Shown here piece after piece: positions 15,551 through 24,755 of a stretch of 56,357 nt of DNA. Source of the DNA: an uncultured Dorea sp. (GTDB taxonomy: Bacteria; Bacillota; Clostridia; Lachnospirales; Lachnospiraceae); NCBI GenBank assembly GCA_910587575.1, contig CAJULU010000027.1, positions 1 to 56,357 on the forward strand. Reading direction: 5' to 3'. Within the stretch, counting starts at the first letter, position 1. Every line of letters begins with the position of its first letter. The notes under the pieces are model-generated. The model was not told the origin of the DNA and searched no databases. It saw nothing but the letters and a program-made list of their open reading frames with translations. The translations under genes and the position numbers were made by a program.

Positions 15551-16830
15551 AGAAGACAGTATTGATATTTGGCGGAGGAGGATATAATGCCATTCAGCTA
15601 TATTTTGCATTGAAAAATACACTCAGATATCATCCCATCCTGATTTCAAGTAATGATAATCACTCAGCTTTTATCTGTAAAGAGGCAGTGACTGATCTTC
15701 CTTATGATTCTGATCCAGGATTTTATGATGCATTAAATCGGTGCATTGCCAAAACAAATGCAGAATTTATCATTCCGACACATGATACTGCGGCCTTGCG
15801 TCTTATGGAAAATAAAGAAAAAATCAATGCGGTGGTAGTATGTTCACCCCTTGAAACCGCAAGAATCTGCAGATATAAATCATTAACCTATGAAAAGCTG
15901 GCCGGACTTGAGTTTACGCCGGATGTGTTTCTGCATGACGGAGAAATCTCCTTTCCAATCTTTGCCAAGGATGATACGGGTCAGGGAGGACGCAATTCAG
16001 CCGTGATCCATAATCGGGAGGAACTAGAGGCCTTGAATCCGGAAATCAGTTATATCCTCTGTGAGTATCTGCCCGGAGAAGAGGTTACTATCGACTGTTT
16101 CACAGACCGGCATGGAGTATTGAAATTTATATCGCCCAGGGTACGGACCCGGATTCTGAATGGAATCAGTGCAAGATCAGAAAATATGCCTCTGACGTAT
16201 GAATTTAATAAAATTGCGAATGAGATCTCGGACAGAATCCGGTTCAGAGGATACTGGTACATACAGTGCAGACAGGATGTAAACGGAAAATATAAACTTA
16301 TGGAAATTTCCACACGCTTTGCAGGCACATTCGGTCTGACAAAGAACTTAGACGTCAATCTTCCCTTGTTAGCCTTGCGGGATTTTGAAGGCCAGGATGT
16401 GGAGATCCTGCCCAATGATTATCATATCACCTTGGATAAGAGTTACATAGACAGGTATCGGATTGATTACAGATATGAAAGAGTCTATTTTGATTTTGAC
16501 GACACGCTGGTATTTGAGCGAAAGAAATATAATACAGAAGCAATACGTTTTTTATACCAGTGCATGAACAAAGGTCTTAGGCTGATTCTCATTACGAAAC
16601 ATGCATATGATATTGAGGAAACTATGAACAGAATAAAATTTAATAAAGATATTTTTGATGAAATTATTGAAGTTCCGGCGGATCAGAAAAAATATCTTTA
16701 TATGAATAATGAGATACCATCTATTTTTATTGATAATGCATTTGAAGAAAGAAAAGCTGTAAAAGAAAACCTGCATATGCCGGCTTTCGATACCTGTAAT
16801 ATAGAATGTTTAATTGACTGGCGGGACTGA
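15547..16830 (+). CDS. ATP-grasp ligase fused to a HAD-like domain
   Basis: Residues ~1-300 form an ATP-grasp carboxylate-amine ligase: VLIFGGGGYNAIQLYFAL, FPIFAKDDTGQGGRNSAV (ATP-binding), CEYLPGEEVTIDCF and MEISTRFAG. Residues ~310-427 begin with YFDFDDTLV, the DxDxT nucleophile motif of HAD hydrolases, followed by LILITKHA and IFIDNAFEER. The combination suggests making an amide or ester by ATP-grasp with phosphate handling by HAD; in a capsule operon this would modify a sugar or build its substituent (inference). It overlaps both neighbours or nearly so. Substrate unknown. Confidence 0.8.
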   Translation: MKKTVLIFGGGGYNAIQLYFALKNTLRYHPILISSNDNHSAFICKEAVTDLPYDSDPGFYDALNRCIAKTNAEFIIPTHDTAALRLMENKEKINAVVVCSPLETARICRYKSLTYEKLAGLEFTPDVFLHDGEISFPIFAKDDTGQGGRNSAVIHNREELEALNPEISYILCEYLPGEEVTIDCFTDRHGVLKFISPRVRTRILNGISARSENMPLTYEFNKIANEISDRIRFRGYWYIQCRQDVNGKYKLMEISTRFAGTFGLTKNLDVNLPLLALRDFEGQDVEILPNDYHITLDKSYIDRYRIDYRYERVYFDFDDTLVFERKKYNTEAIRFLYQCMNKGLRLILITKHAYDIEETMNRIKFNKDIFDEIIEVPADQKKYLYMNNEIPSIFIDNAFEERKAVKENLHMPAFDTCNIECLIDWRD

Positions 16831-16831
16831 A

Positions 16832-17818
16832 ATGGAAATAGGAAGTGAATTCTGGGATGTTCCTGTTAGTGAGGAAACAAATACTTTATTCCCGGATTCT
16901 GTCCAGTGGTTTCTTGCGGGCAGAAGCGCTCTGACGGCATTGATCAGAGAGATCAGGGAGAAAAGGGAAGTTCATACGGCTGCTCTGCCGTCATGGTGCT
17001 GCGACAGTATGATACTTCCATTTCTGAGAGAGAATATAGAGGTCCGTTTTTATCCTGTGTATTGGAAGAATGGCCTAAGACAGGAACCACAGCAGGATAG
17101 CGACATACTTTTTCTCATGGATTATTTTGGATATACATCGTGCGCTTCTGTTTCCCATCCGTGTGTCATCAGAGATCTCACACATTCTGTTTTTTCGCAG
17201 CCGCATATAGTGAACTCCTATTGCTTCGGCTCTTTGCGCAAATGGTGCGGAGTTAAGACCGGCGGTTTTGCCTGGGGGATACAGACTGGGAAAGAACTTA
17301 CGGACAAAAAGTTCATAGATTTGCGGACCATGGCTATGCGTGAAAAAGAAAAATATATTGCTGGGCGTACAGGCAGTAAAAAGCATTTAGAAATCTACAA
17401 AGAAGCTGAAGAATATCTGGATCATCTGGAGGGCGTGTCTGGTGCTGATCCAGACGATATAAAAGTAATACAGCATCTGGATATCAGCCGGATCCGGGCA
17501 CAGAGAAGAAAGAATGCAAGGATTCTTATGTGTGAACTTAAGGATCAGTTGATTTTTCCCTCTTTCGAAACAGATGACTGTCCGATGTTTGTGCCGATTC
17601 TGGTACCTCATGAGAAGAGAGATGAATTGCAGGGATATCTGATACAGCATGAGATCTACTGCCCCGTTCATTGGCCGGTAAGTAAGTATCATAAGCTTAA
17701 GGGCAGAGAGTCAGAAATATATCAGAATGAGCTGAGTATTATTTGTGATCAGAGATATACAGAAGAAGATATGTATCGGATCGTAGATACGATTGACCGG
17801 TTCTGGAAGGAGGGATAA
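16832..17818 (+). CDS. PLP-dependent aminotransferase-fold protein, divergent
   Basis: About 328 residues with the outline of a DegT/aspartate-aminotransferase fold but poorly conserved motifs. VIRDLTHSVF occupies the position of the PLP-binding aspartate, and SLRKWCGVKTGGFAWG looks like the lysine loop. It has HTAALPSWCCDSM near the start where substrate-anchoring residues are normally found. ATG at 16832 starts one base after the previous stop. It sits in a three-gene block with an ATP-grasp-HAD fusion and a GNAT/FemAB-like acyltransferase, so the three may act together on one substituent. The fold is likely; the reaction is unknown. Confidence 0.6.
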   Translation: MEIGSEFWDVPVSEETNTLFPDSVQWFLAGRSALTALIREIREKREVHTAALPSWCCDSMILPFLRENIEVRFYPVYWKNGLRQEPQQDSDILFLMDYFGYTSCASVSHPCVIRDLTHSVFSQPHIVNSYCFGSLRKWCGVKTGGFAWGIQTGKELTDKKFIDLRTMAMREKEKYIAGRTGSKKHLEIYKEAEEYLDHLEGVSGADPDDIKVIQHLDISRIRAQRRKNARILMCELKDQLIFPSFETDDCPMFVPILVPHEKRDELQGYLIQHEIYCPVHWPVSKYHKLKGRESEIYQNELSIICDQRYTEEDMYRIVDTIDRFWKEG

Positions 17819-17821
17819 GTA

Positions 17822-18853
17822 TTGCTTTTAGTTTTGCAGCTGGAACAGTCAAAGCAGTGGGATTCTATTGTTCGTTCTTTCAAGAAGTATGATGTTTACT
17901 GGCTTAGCGGCTATGTAAAGGCATTTCAGATTCATGGTGACGGTGTTCCGCTTCTGTTCTTTTATGAGGATTGTAATACCAGGGGGATGAATGTTGTCAT
18001 GAAACGGGATATCGCAGAGGATATCCATTTTACCGGCAGGATTTCTGCAAGTAAATACTTTGATTTCTCCAGTCCGTATGGATATGGAGGATGGCTGATC
18101 GAAGGTGAAGATGCCAAAGGACTATTTTCCGCATATGAGAACTGGTGCCTTCATCACAGAGTAATCTCTGAATTTGTCAGGTTTCATCCTATGGTCGGCA
18201 ATCATGAAGCCTGTAGCGGATTTTATAAAGTGATGCAGATGGGTGAGGTTGTACATATGGATTTAGATTCTTCCGAACTGATCTGGAACAATATCACGAG
18301 TAAAAACAGAAACGTGATCCGCAAAGCTGTCAGGAATAACGTAAGAATCTATCACGGACACTATCCGGAAATTTATGAGACATTCCGTTCCATCTACAAT
18401 GCAACGATGGATAAGGATGAAGCAGAAGACTATTACTATTTTGAACCGGAGTTTTACACATCGGTTCTTGATGATATTCCGCAAAATGCGCAGGTTTTTT
18501 ATGCCAGTAAAGATGGAGTGATCATAGCGGCAAGTATCATACTCACCGCAAACGGTATGATGGACTATCATCTTTCCGGAAGTCTGAGAGAATTCAGCGG
18601 TTTAGCTGCAACCAATCTGCTCCTTTACAAGGCGGCTCTCTGGGGAACTGAAAATGGATATAAAACCTTCTACCTTGGAGGAGGAGTTGGTTCTTATCAG
18701 GACAGCCTCTTTAAATTTAAGAAGGCATTTAACAGGGGTGAGTCAAAACATTTTTATATTGGCAAAAAAGTATTCAGTCAGGGAATTTACGAAGAACTGC
18801 TGGCGATGAGAGAACCGCTTAAAACAGGATATTTCCCAGAATACAGAGGATGA
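17822..18853 (+). CDS. FemAB/GNAT-like acyltransferase
   Basis: A 343-residue protein of the BioF2/FemAB-like GNAT group. WLSGYVKAFQIHG at the start, SPYGYGGWLIEG, NITSKNRNVIRKA and FYLGGGVGSYQDSLFKFKKAFN are typical; family members transfer aminoacyl or acyl groups to cell-wall or glycan acceptors. The TTG at 17822 is well supported by AAGGAGGG seven bases upstream, inside the preceding gene's end. It overlaps the next gene by 4 bp. It probably transfers the unit prepared by the ATP-grasp and PLP-fold proteins to a sugar; this is inferred from order alone. Confidence 0.75.
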   Translation: MLLVLQLEQSKQWDSIVRSFKKYDVYWLSGYVKAFQIHGDGVPLLFFYEDCNTRGMNVVMKRDIAEDIHFTGRISASKYFDFSSPYGYGGWLIEGEDAKGLFSAYENWCLHHRVISEFVRFHPMVGNHEACSGFYKVMQMGEVVHMDLDSSELIWNNITSKNRNVIRKAVRNNVRIYHGHYPEIYETFRSIYNATMDKDEAEDYYYFEPEFYTSVLDDIPQNAQVFYASKDGVIIAASIILTANGMMDYHLSGSLREFSGLAATNLLLYKAALWGTENGYKTFYLGGGVGSYQDSLFKFKKAFNRGESKHFYIGKKVFSQGIYEELLAMREPLKTGYFPEYRG

Positions 18854-20112
18854 TACGAATGAATATTTTGTTTCTTAGTTTAGGAAAATACTGGTCAGTG
18901 AAAGAGAGTGGATGTTACACAGATCTTCTTCGTGAGTTTATCGGAAATGGACATCACATTTATGTCTTGTCACCCATTGAACGCAGAGAAGGAAAGAAAG
19001 CGCAACGGATAAAGGAAGATCATTCTGAAATTCTCAAGGTCAGAACAGGAAACATTCAGAAAACAAATATGATCGAAAAAGGGATCAGTACCATTTTCAT
19101 AGAGAGACAATTCCTTTCTGCAATTAGGACATACTATTCTGATGTACAGTTTGACCTGGTCTTATATCCGACTCCGCCCATCACATTTGTCAAGGTAGTT
19201 GATTATATCAGGAAAAGAGACGGGGCAAAAACATATCTGCTTCTGAAAGATATTTTCCCTCAGAACGCTGTTGATATCGGGCTGTTGAGTATAAGTGGAA
19301 TTAAGGGACTGATTTACAGACATTTTCGTAAGCTGGAGAAGAAACTTTATATGGTCTCAGACCGGATTGGATGTATGAGCCAGGCTAATGTTGAGTATTT
19401 GCTGAAACAGAATCCGGAGATCGACCGCACAAAGGTTGAAGTATGCCCGAACAGCATAGAAGTCATTGACAAGAGTGTCAGTGAGGAGACAAAAAAAAGC
19501 ATAAGACAGAAGTATGGAATACCGATTGACAGGAAAGTCTTTGTCTACGGTGGTAATTTTGGAAAACCACAGGGGATTCCGTTTGTGATTGAGTGTTTGA
19601 AAAAATGCAGGGATCTGGATGAGGCATATTTTCTGATCGTGGGAGATGGAACGGAGTACCATGTCCTTGAGGAGTATGTTAAGACCTCGAAACAGGCAAA
19701 TCTGAAGCTGTTGAAAAGGATTCCGAAAGAAGATTACGACATCATGATAGGAGCGTGTGATGTTGGCTTGATTTTTCTGGATCACCGCTTTACGATTCCC
19801 AATTTCCCAAGCCGGCTGCTGGGATATATGCAGGCCAGGATTCCGGTGCTTGCCAGTACGGATGTGAACACGGATATTGGAAATATAATAACGGAGGGCG
19901 GGTTCGGCTGGTGGTGCGAGAGTAATGATTCCCAGTCGTTTCTGTCAAATATTATAAAAATTATATCCTCTGATCTGGTCACAAAAGGGAATAAGGGTTA
20001 TGAATATCTGAAAGAGAATTATGATGTGGCAGATAGTGCAAGGTGTATTTGGAAAGGAATTGAAAATGAACGCATTGATTGTAGCAGATGCACATTTATA
20101 CAGAACACCTGA
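18850..20112 (+). CDS. GT4-type glycosyltransferase, WbuB-like
   Basis: A GT-B glycosyltransferase of 420 residues. LLLKDIFPQNAVDIGLL resembles the DIWPE segment of WbuB, the L-fucosamine transferase found with fnl/cap genes. The C-terminal half has VFVYGGNFGKPQGIPFVIE, FLIVGDGTEY and IPNFPSRLLGYMQARIPVLAS. The start may be ATG 18850 (overlapping the previous stop) or ATG 18859 with AGAGGA upstream. CapE and CapF in this operon would make a related 2-acetamido-2,6-dideoxy-L-hexose donor. Specificity is inferred. Confidence 0.82.
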   Translation: MIRMNILFLSLGKYWSVKESGCYTDLLREFIGNGHHIYVLSPIERREGKKAQRIKEDHSEILKVRTGNIQKTNMIEKGISTIFIERQFLSAIRTYYSDVQFDLVLYPTPPITFVKVVDYIRKRDGAKTYLLLKDIFPQNAVDIGLLSISGIKGLIYRHFRKLEKKLYMVSDRIGCMSQANVEYLLKQNPEIDRTKVEVCPNSIEVIDKSVSEETKKSIRQKYGIPIDRKVFVYGGNFGKPQGIPFVIECLKKCRDLDEAYFLIVGDGTEYHVLEEYVKTSKQANLKLLKRIPKEDYDIMIGACDVGLIFLDHRFTIPNFPSRLLGYMQARIPVLASTDVNTDIGNIITEGGFGWWCESNDSQSFLSNIIKIISSDLVTKGNKGYEYLKENYDVADSARCIWKGIENERIDCSRCTFIQNT

Positions 20113-21238
20113 TGGAAAAATCTGGACGGAGACGGTGTACGGATATGATTTCTGGAAAAGATATCTGACGGAATTTGACCAGATTCATGTTGCTGCAAGA
20201 ATGAAAGAAGCAGCCTATGAAGAAGTAGAGAATTATCTAAGGTCAGACGGACCAGACGTTTTATTTAAACCAATGCCAATGTCAAGATCTGCTAAAGAGT
20301 ATATTTTAAATTTTCCTAAATTCGTATATAACGCTGCGAATGCCGTCAGAAAAGAAGAATGCGCAATCATCAGACTTCCTTCTTTCACAGCCATGTTTCT
20401 GCTGCCGTTTATAAAAAGAAAGAAGATTCCCTATGGCATAGAAATAGTCGCAAATCCGGTTCTGGAAAGAAAAAAGATCAAAAAGCAGGTGCTGGCCAGA
20501 CATTTAAAGAAATATGCCTTAAATGCAAACGGAGTCGCATATGTTACGAAATATTCTTTGCAAAAGGAATTCCCGTCCTATGCAAAAAAATATGGCGAAT
20601 CTGAAAAATATTTTGAAACCAATTACTCATCCATTGTGCTGGATGATTCCAGTATTGGCGTTCCAAGAATCTATAAGGGAAAATTAACCCGGTATCGGTT
20701 GGTTCATACTTCAAATAATATCGGTCATGACGAGAAGGGACACTCGACAGCTATTTATACGGTAAAAGCGCTGAGAGATGCCGGATATGATGTAGAAATT
20801 AATTTTATTGGCAGTGGCGCCATGATCCCGGTGTTTATAAAACTGGCAGAAGATCTGGATATTGCAGAGTATGTTCATTTTGCAGGCAGACTGGCATCGG
20901 GCGAAATGGTAAGAAAAGAGTTGGATCATAATGATATCTTCTTTTTCCCAAGCAGATCAGAGGGACTGCCGCGTTCGGTAATTGAGGCAATGGCTGTGGG
21001 ACTGCCCTGTATCTCAACAAAAGTAGGAGGGATACCGGAACTGATTTCAGAGGAATTATTGTTTGATCCTGACGATGTAAATGGTTTTTCAGAAGCAATC
21101 AGTTTTCTGATTGATCATCCGGATGTAATGGAAACAATCAGTGAAGATAATATTGAAAAGGCAAAAGAATATAGAAACTCAGTCTTACAGGCAAGAAGAG
21201 ACAGATTCTACAGAAAAATCAGACTTCTTGCCAGATAA
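20066..21238 (+). CDS. GT4-type glycosyltransferase
   Basis: GT-B enzyme of 390 residues. The C-terminal donor-binding domain shows RLVHTSNNIGHDEKGHST, INFIGSGAMIPVF, VHFAGRL and FPSRSEGLPRSVIEAMAVGLPCISTKVGGIPELI, the standard GT4 pattern with its E-x7-E element. ATG at 20066 has AAAGGA seven bases upstream and gives the usual start MNALIVADAHLY; the overlap with the preceding gene is 47 bp. Donor and acceptor unknown. Confidence 0.85.
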   Translation: MNALIVADAHLYRTPDGKIWTETVYGYDFWKRYLTEFDQIHVAARMKEAAYEEVENYLRSDGPDVLFKPMPMSRSAKEYILNFPKFVYNAANAVRKEECAIIRLPSFTAMFLLPFIKRKKIPYGIEIVANPVLERKKIKKQVLARHLKKYALNANGVAYVTKYSLQKEFPSYAKKYGESEKYFETNYSSIVLDDSSIGVPRIYKGKLTRYRLVHTSNNIGHDEKGHSTAIYTVKALRDAGYDVEINFIGSGAMIPVFIKLAEDLDIAEYVHFAGRLASGEMVRKELDHNDIFFFPSRSEGLPRSVIEAMAVGLPCISTKVGGIPELISEELLFDPDDVNGFSEAISFLIDHPDVMETISEDNIEKAKEYRNSVLQARRDRFYRKIRLLAR

Positions 21239-21261
21239 GCTAGAAAAGGAGAAAAAGAAGC

Positions 21262-22578
21262 ATGGTTACAGAGCTTTTTGAAAAACTGGTTTCCGGTGAA
21301 GAAAAACTGTCTCTGGTTGGTCTTGGATATGTTGGAATGCCGATAGCGGTGGCGTTTGCAAAAAGAGTAAAAGTTGTTGGTTTTGATCTGAATGAGCAAA
21401 AGATTGAGCTGTACAGGCAGGGAACGGATCCTACCCGTGAAGTTGGCGATGAGAGAGTGAAAACGTCCGATGTAGAATTCACCGCTGATGAGACAAAACT
21501 TCGTGAAGCAAAATTCCATATCGTAGCAGTACCTACGCCAGTGAATGCTGACCATACGCCAGATCTTTCACCGGTTGAAGGAGCCAGCCGGATTCTGGGT
21601 CGTAACCTTACACAGGGATCTGTAGTGGTTTTTGAGTCTACCGTGTATCCGGGAGTTACTGAGGATGTGTGTCTTCCGATTCTGGAACGGGAGTCCCATC
21701 TTAAATGTGGGACGGACTTTAAAATTGGTTACAGTCCTGAACGTATTAACCCTGGCGATAAAGTGCACAGACTGGAAAATATTAAAAAAATCGTGTCAGG
21801 TATGGATGAAGAGACGCTTGACTGTATTGCCAGGGTGTATGAACTGGTTGTAGATGCCGGCGTACATCGCACAGGAAATATTAAGGTTGCAGAAGCGGCA
21901 AAAGTCATTGAGAACAGCCAGCGGGATATTAATATCGCCTTTATGAATGAGTTGTCTATTATATTTAACAGAATGGGGATTGATACAAAATCTGTTCTGG
22001 AAGCAGCAGGGACAAAGTGGAACTTTCTGTCATTCAGACCAGGTCTTGTAGGCGGTCATTGTATCGGTGTTGACCCCTATTATCTTACATACAAAGCAGA
22101 GATGCTGGGGTATCACAGCCAGGTGATTCTCGCCGGCCGCCGGATTAATGACAACATGGGTAAATATTGTGCTGAGAATTGCGTAAAGAATCTGATTGCA
22201 GCAGATAAGGCGGTAAAAGGGGCGAAGATTGCGATCCTGGGATTTACTTTTAAAGAAAACTGTCCGGATACCAGAAACACAAAAATTATAGATATTGTGA
22301 AAGAACTCCGGGAGTATGGGATTGATCCGGTGATCTCTGACCCTGTGGCTGATGCACGGGAGGCAGAGAACCTTTATGGAATCAAATTTGTGGATCTTAA
22401 CGGAATTAAGGATATGGATGCTGTGATTCTGGCAGTTGCTCATGCCGAATTCGCTGATTTAACCATTGATCAGACGGACGGTTTCTATGGCAAGGGGAAA
22501 AAAGTGCTTCTTGATCTGAAGGGAATACTGAACCGTAAGGAATATGAAGACGCAGGATATTGTTACTGGAGATTATAA
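21262..22578 (+). CDS. Nucleotide-sugar 6-dehydrogenase (TviB/WbpO-like)
   Basis: The 438-residue enzyme oxidises C6 of a UDP-sugar to the uronic acid in two NAD-dependent steps. It has SLVGLGYVGMPIAVAFAK (Rossmann), AVPTPVNADHTPDLSP, the central KVAEAAKVIENSQRDINIAFMNE and the catalytic cysteine in GGHCIGVDPYYL. It resembles the Vi-antigen TviB and WbpO group (UDP-GlcNAc or UDP-GalNAc dehydrogenases) more than UDP-glucose dehydrogenase, and the next gene is a TviC/WbpP-like 4-epimerase, a known pair giving UDP-GalNAcA. RBS AGAAAAGGAG upstream of ATG 21262. Assignment of the N-acetyl substrate is by neighbour and similarity. Confidence 0.88.
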   Translation: MVTELFEKLVSGEEKLSLVGLGYVGMPIAVAFAKRVKVVGFDLNEQKIELYRQGTDPTREVGDERVKTSDVEFTADETKLREAKFHIVAVPTPVNADHTPDLSPVEGASRILGRNLTQGSVVVFESTVYPGVTEDVCLPILERESHLKCGTDFKIGYSPERINPGDKVHRLENIKKIVSGMDEETLDCIARVYELVVDAGVHRTGNIKVAEAAKVIENSQRDINIAFMNELSIIFNRMGIDTKSVLEAAGTKWNFLSFRPGLVGGHCIGVDPYYLTYKAEMLGYHSQVILAGRRINDNMGKYCAENCVKNLIAADKAVKGAKIAILGFTFKENCPDTRNTKIIDIVKELREYGIDPVISDPVADAREAENLYGIKFVDLNGIKDMDAVILAVAHAEFADLTIDQTDGFYGKGKKVLLDLKGILNRKEYEDAGYCYWRL

Positions 22579-22598
22579 ATAGCTGGAGGATATGAAGT

Positions 22599-23573
22599 AT
22601 GGGATATCAAGATGTAAAATTCCTTGATGGAAGCCTGTTTCTGGTTACAGGCGGAGCCGGGTTCATTGGTTCGAATCTGTGTGAAGCAATATTAGATTTA
22701 GGATATAAGGTGCGCTGCCTGGATGATCTTTCAACTGGAAAAGAGGAAAATGCAGCTTTGTTTGCGGATCATTCAGACTATACTTTTATCAAAGGAGATG
22801 TGAAAGACTTTGATACCTGTATGAAAGCCTGTGAGGGAGTCGATTTCGTTCTGCACGAGGCAGCCTGGGGATCCGTTCCGCGCTCGATAGAGATGCCTTT
22901 GTTTTACTGTGCAAATAATATAACAGGTACTCTCAATATGCTGGAAGCTTCCAGACGGCAGAAAGTCAGGAAGTTTGTATATGCCTCGTCTTCTTCGGTA
23001 TATGGAGATGAACCACAACTTCCCAAGCAGGAGGGGAGAGAAGGCAGATTACTCTCACCTTATGCGGTCAGCAAAAGAGCAGATGAAGAATGGGCTTTGC
23101 AGTATACTAGGCATTATGGTCTGGACACCTATGGCCTGCGATACTTCAATGTTTTTGGCCGGCGGCAGGATCCGGACGGAGCATATGCGGCAGTCATACC
23201 GAAATTTATCAGACAGTTATTAAACGGGGAAGTGCCGACAATTCATGGTGACGGTAAGCAAAGCAGGGATTTTACATACATTGAGAACGTAATTGAAGCC
23301 AATCTGAAAGCATGTATGGATTCCGGCGAAGCTGCCGGAGAGGTGTTTAATATTGCTTACGGCGGGCGGGAGTATCTGATCGATATTTATTATGAGCTGG
23401 CGGAGATTCTTGGGGTGAAGGCGGAACCGGATTTCGGTCCTGGCCGTGCCGGTGATATCAAGCATAGTAATGCAGACATCAGTAAAGCGGAAAAACTGCT
23501 TGGATATCATCCGGAATGGAGCTTTGAACGAGGCATCAAAGCTGCCATTGAGTGGTATCAGAATAATTTGTGA
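22599..23573 (+). CDS. UDP-GlcNAc/UDP-GlcNAcA C4-epimerase (TviC/WbpP-like)
   Basis: Extended SDR of 324 residues: VTGGAGFIGSNLCE NAD loop, catalytic SSS with YAVSKRADE, and EAAWGSVPRSIEMPLF, which is the WbpP/TviC signature rather than that of GalE. Later motifs are RYFNVFGRRQDPDGAYAAVIP and GDGKQSRDFTYIENV. It would interconvert the gluco and galacto forms of UDP-N-acetylhexosaminuronic acid made by the upstream dehydrogenase. The two genes are 20 bp apart. RBS CTGGAGG upstream of ATG 22599. Confidence 0.9.
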   Translation: MGYQDVKFLDGSLFLVTGGAGFIGSNLCEAILDLGYKVRCLDDLSTGKEENAALFADHSDYTFIKGDVKDFDTCMKACEGVDFVLHEAAWGSVPRSIEMPLFYCANNITGTLNMLEASRRQKVRKFVYASSSSVYGDEPQLPKQEGREGRLLSPYAVSKRADEEWALQYTRHYGLDTYGLRYFNVFGRRQDPDGAYAAVIPKFIRQLLNGEVPTIHGDGKQSRDFTYIENVIEANLKACMDSGEAAGEVFNIAYGGREYLIDIYYELAEILGVKAEPDFGPGRAGDIKHSNADISKAEKLLGYHPEWSFERGIKAAIEWYQNNL

Positions 23574-23591
23574 GGATTTAAGAAATAAGTG

Positions 23592-24755
23592 ATGGGAGAA
23601 AAGTATGTGTTGATGGTCGTTCCCAGTGATTTTCCGCAGGGAGACGCCGGTGCAGTCAGAGATTTTTCTTTTGCTGAAATTTATAAGATGCTTGGATATA
23701 GAACTATATTAATAGGAAAAGGAAAGACTGACAGGGAAGGACGATATAAACAGGTTCAGTATTATAGTGTATACAGACCGGCAGATACAAAAAAAGAAAA
23801 GCTGTTTCGCTATGTGAAAACGATTTATGAATATAAGAGGCTGATTGAAAAGGTCATGGAAGATCACGGTCCTCCGTCAGTCATTCATATGAATGCGCTT
23901 CCCGGATTAACAGCAGACAGGTTGATCTCTATAGCGGTAAAATATCATATCAGTATTCTTCATGATAGTACGGAGTGGTATTCGCCTTCAGAATTCCCTC
24001 ATGGAGTATTTGACAAGGCATATATTCTGCGCAACAGATTTAATACGAAAGTCATAAGAAAACCGATACGTGTGATTGGAATCAGTGAGTATCTCACAAC
24101 TTATTATCAGAGGCGGGGGCTGATGGCTGTAAGGATTCCGGCGATCATGGATGTAATGTCAGCAGGGCAGAGTGTATCTGCCCAGTCCGATGATATCATC
24201 CGGTTCATATATGCAGGAAGTCCGGGTAAAAAAGATTATATTAACGAAATTGTGAAAGGATTCATCTACGCCGGAAAAATCAGAAAAAAGTTTGAATTGC
24301 ATATGTTAGGCATTGATTCTGTGAAGCTGAAAGAAATTACATCGTTGGAGAAAATCCCGGAGTATATTATAACTTATGGCCGGGTTCCCAGAACGGAAGT
24401 TGAAAAGGTGATGCAGGAAATGGATTTTTCGGTGCTGTTACGTCCGGAGAATGAGAGGTATGCCAAGGCTGGTTTTCCAACAAAAGTAGCAGAGGCTATG
24501 GCCCATGGGGTTGCCATGGTATGTAATTTATCTTCAGATCTTGATAAATATTTATCCGATGGAAAGAACAGTATTATTGTAAAAGAATGTGATTATCAGC
24601 TTTTGGGCCAGGCGCTGTTGAGAATTTCTGATATGAGACGGGATGAAATTGAACAGGTCAAGCATAATGCAAGAGTTACTGCGGAACAATATTTCGATTA
24701 TCGAAAGTGGACATCTGAGGTGAGAAAATGTTTACTGACTGAGAGGAAGGAATGA
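23592..24755 (+). CDS. GT4-type glycosyltransferase
   Basis: GT-B protein of 387 residues. N-terminal part MVVPSDFPQGDAGAVRDFSFA is typical of acceptor domains; the donor domain has FIYAGSPGKKDYINEIVKGF, YIITYGRVPRTEVEKVM and RYAKAGFPTKVAEAMAHGVAMVCN. ATG 23592 is preferred to a GTG three bases earlier. Ends directly at the next gene's start. Likely adds one residue of the repeat unit on the cytoplasmic side. Confidence 0.82.
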   Translation: MGEKYVLMVVPSDFPQGDAGAVRDFSFAEIYKMLGYRTILIGKGKTDREGRYKQVQYYSVYRPADTKKEKLFRYVKTIYEYKRLIEKVMEDHGPPSVIHMNALPGLTADRLISIAVKYHISILHDSTEWYSPSEFPHGVFDKAYILRNRFNTKVIRKPIRVIGISEYLTTYYQRRGLMAVRIPAIMDVMSAGQSVSAQSDDIIRFIYAGSPGKKDYINEIVKGFIYAGKIRKKFELHMLGIDSVKLKEITSLEKIPEYIITYGRVPRTEVEKVMQEMDFSVLLRPENERYAKAGFPTKVAEAMAHGVAMVCNLSSDLDKYLSDGKNSIIVKECDYQLLGQALLRISDMRRDEIEQVKHNARVTAEQYFDYRKWTSEVRKCLLTERKE

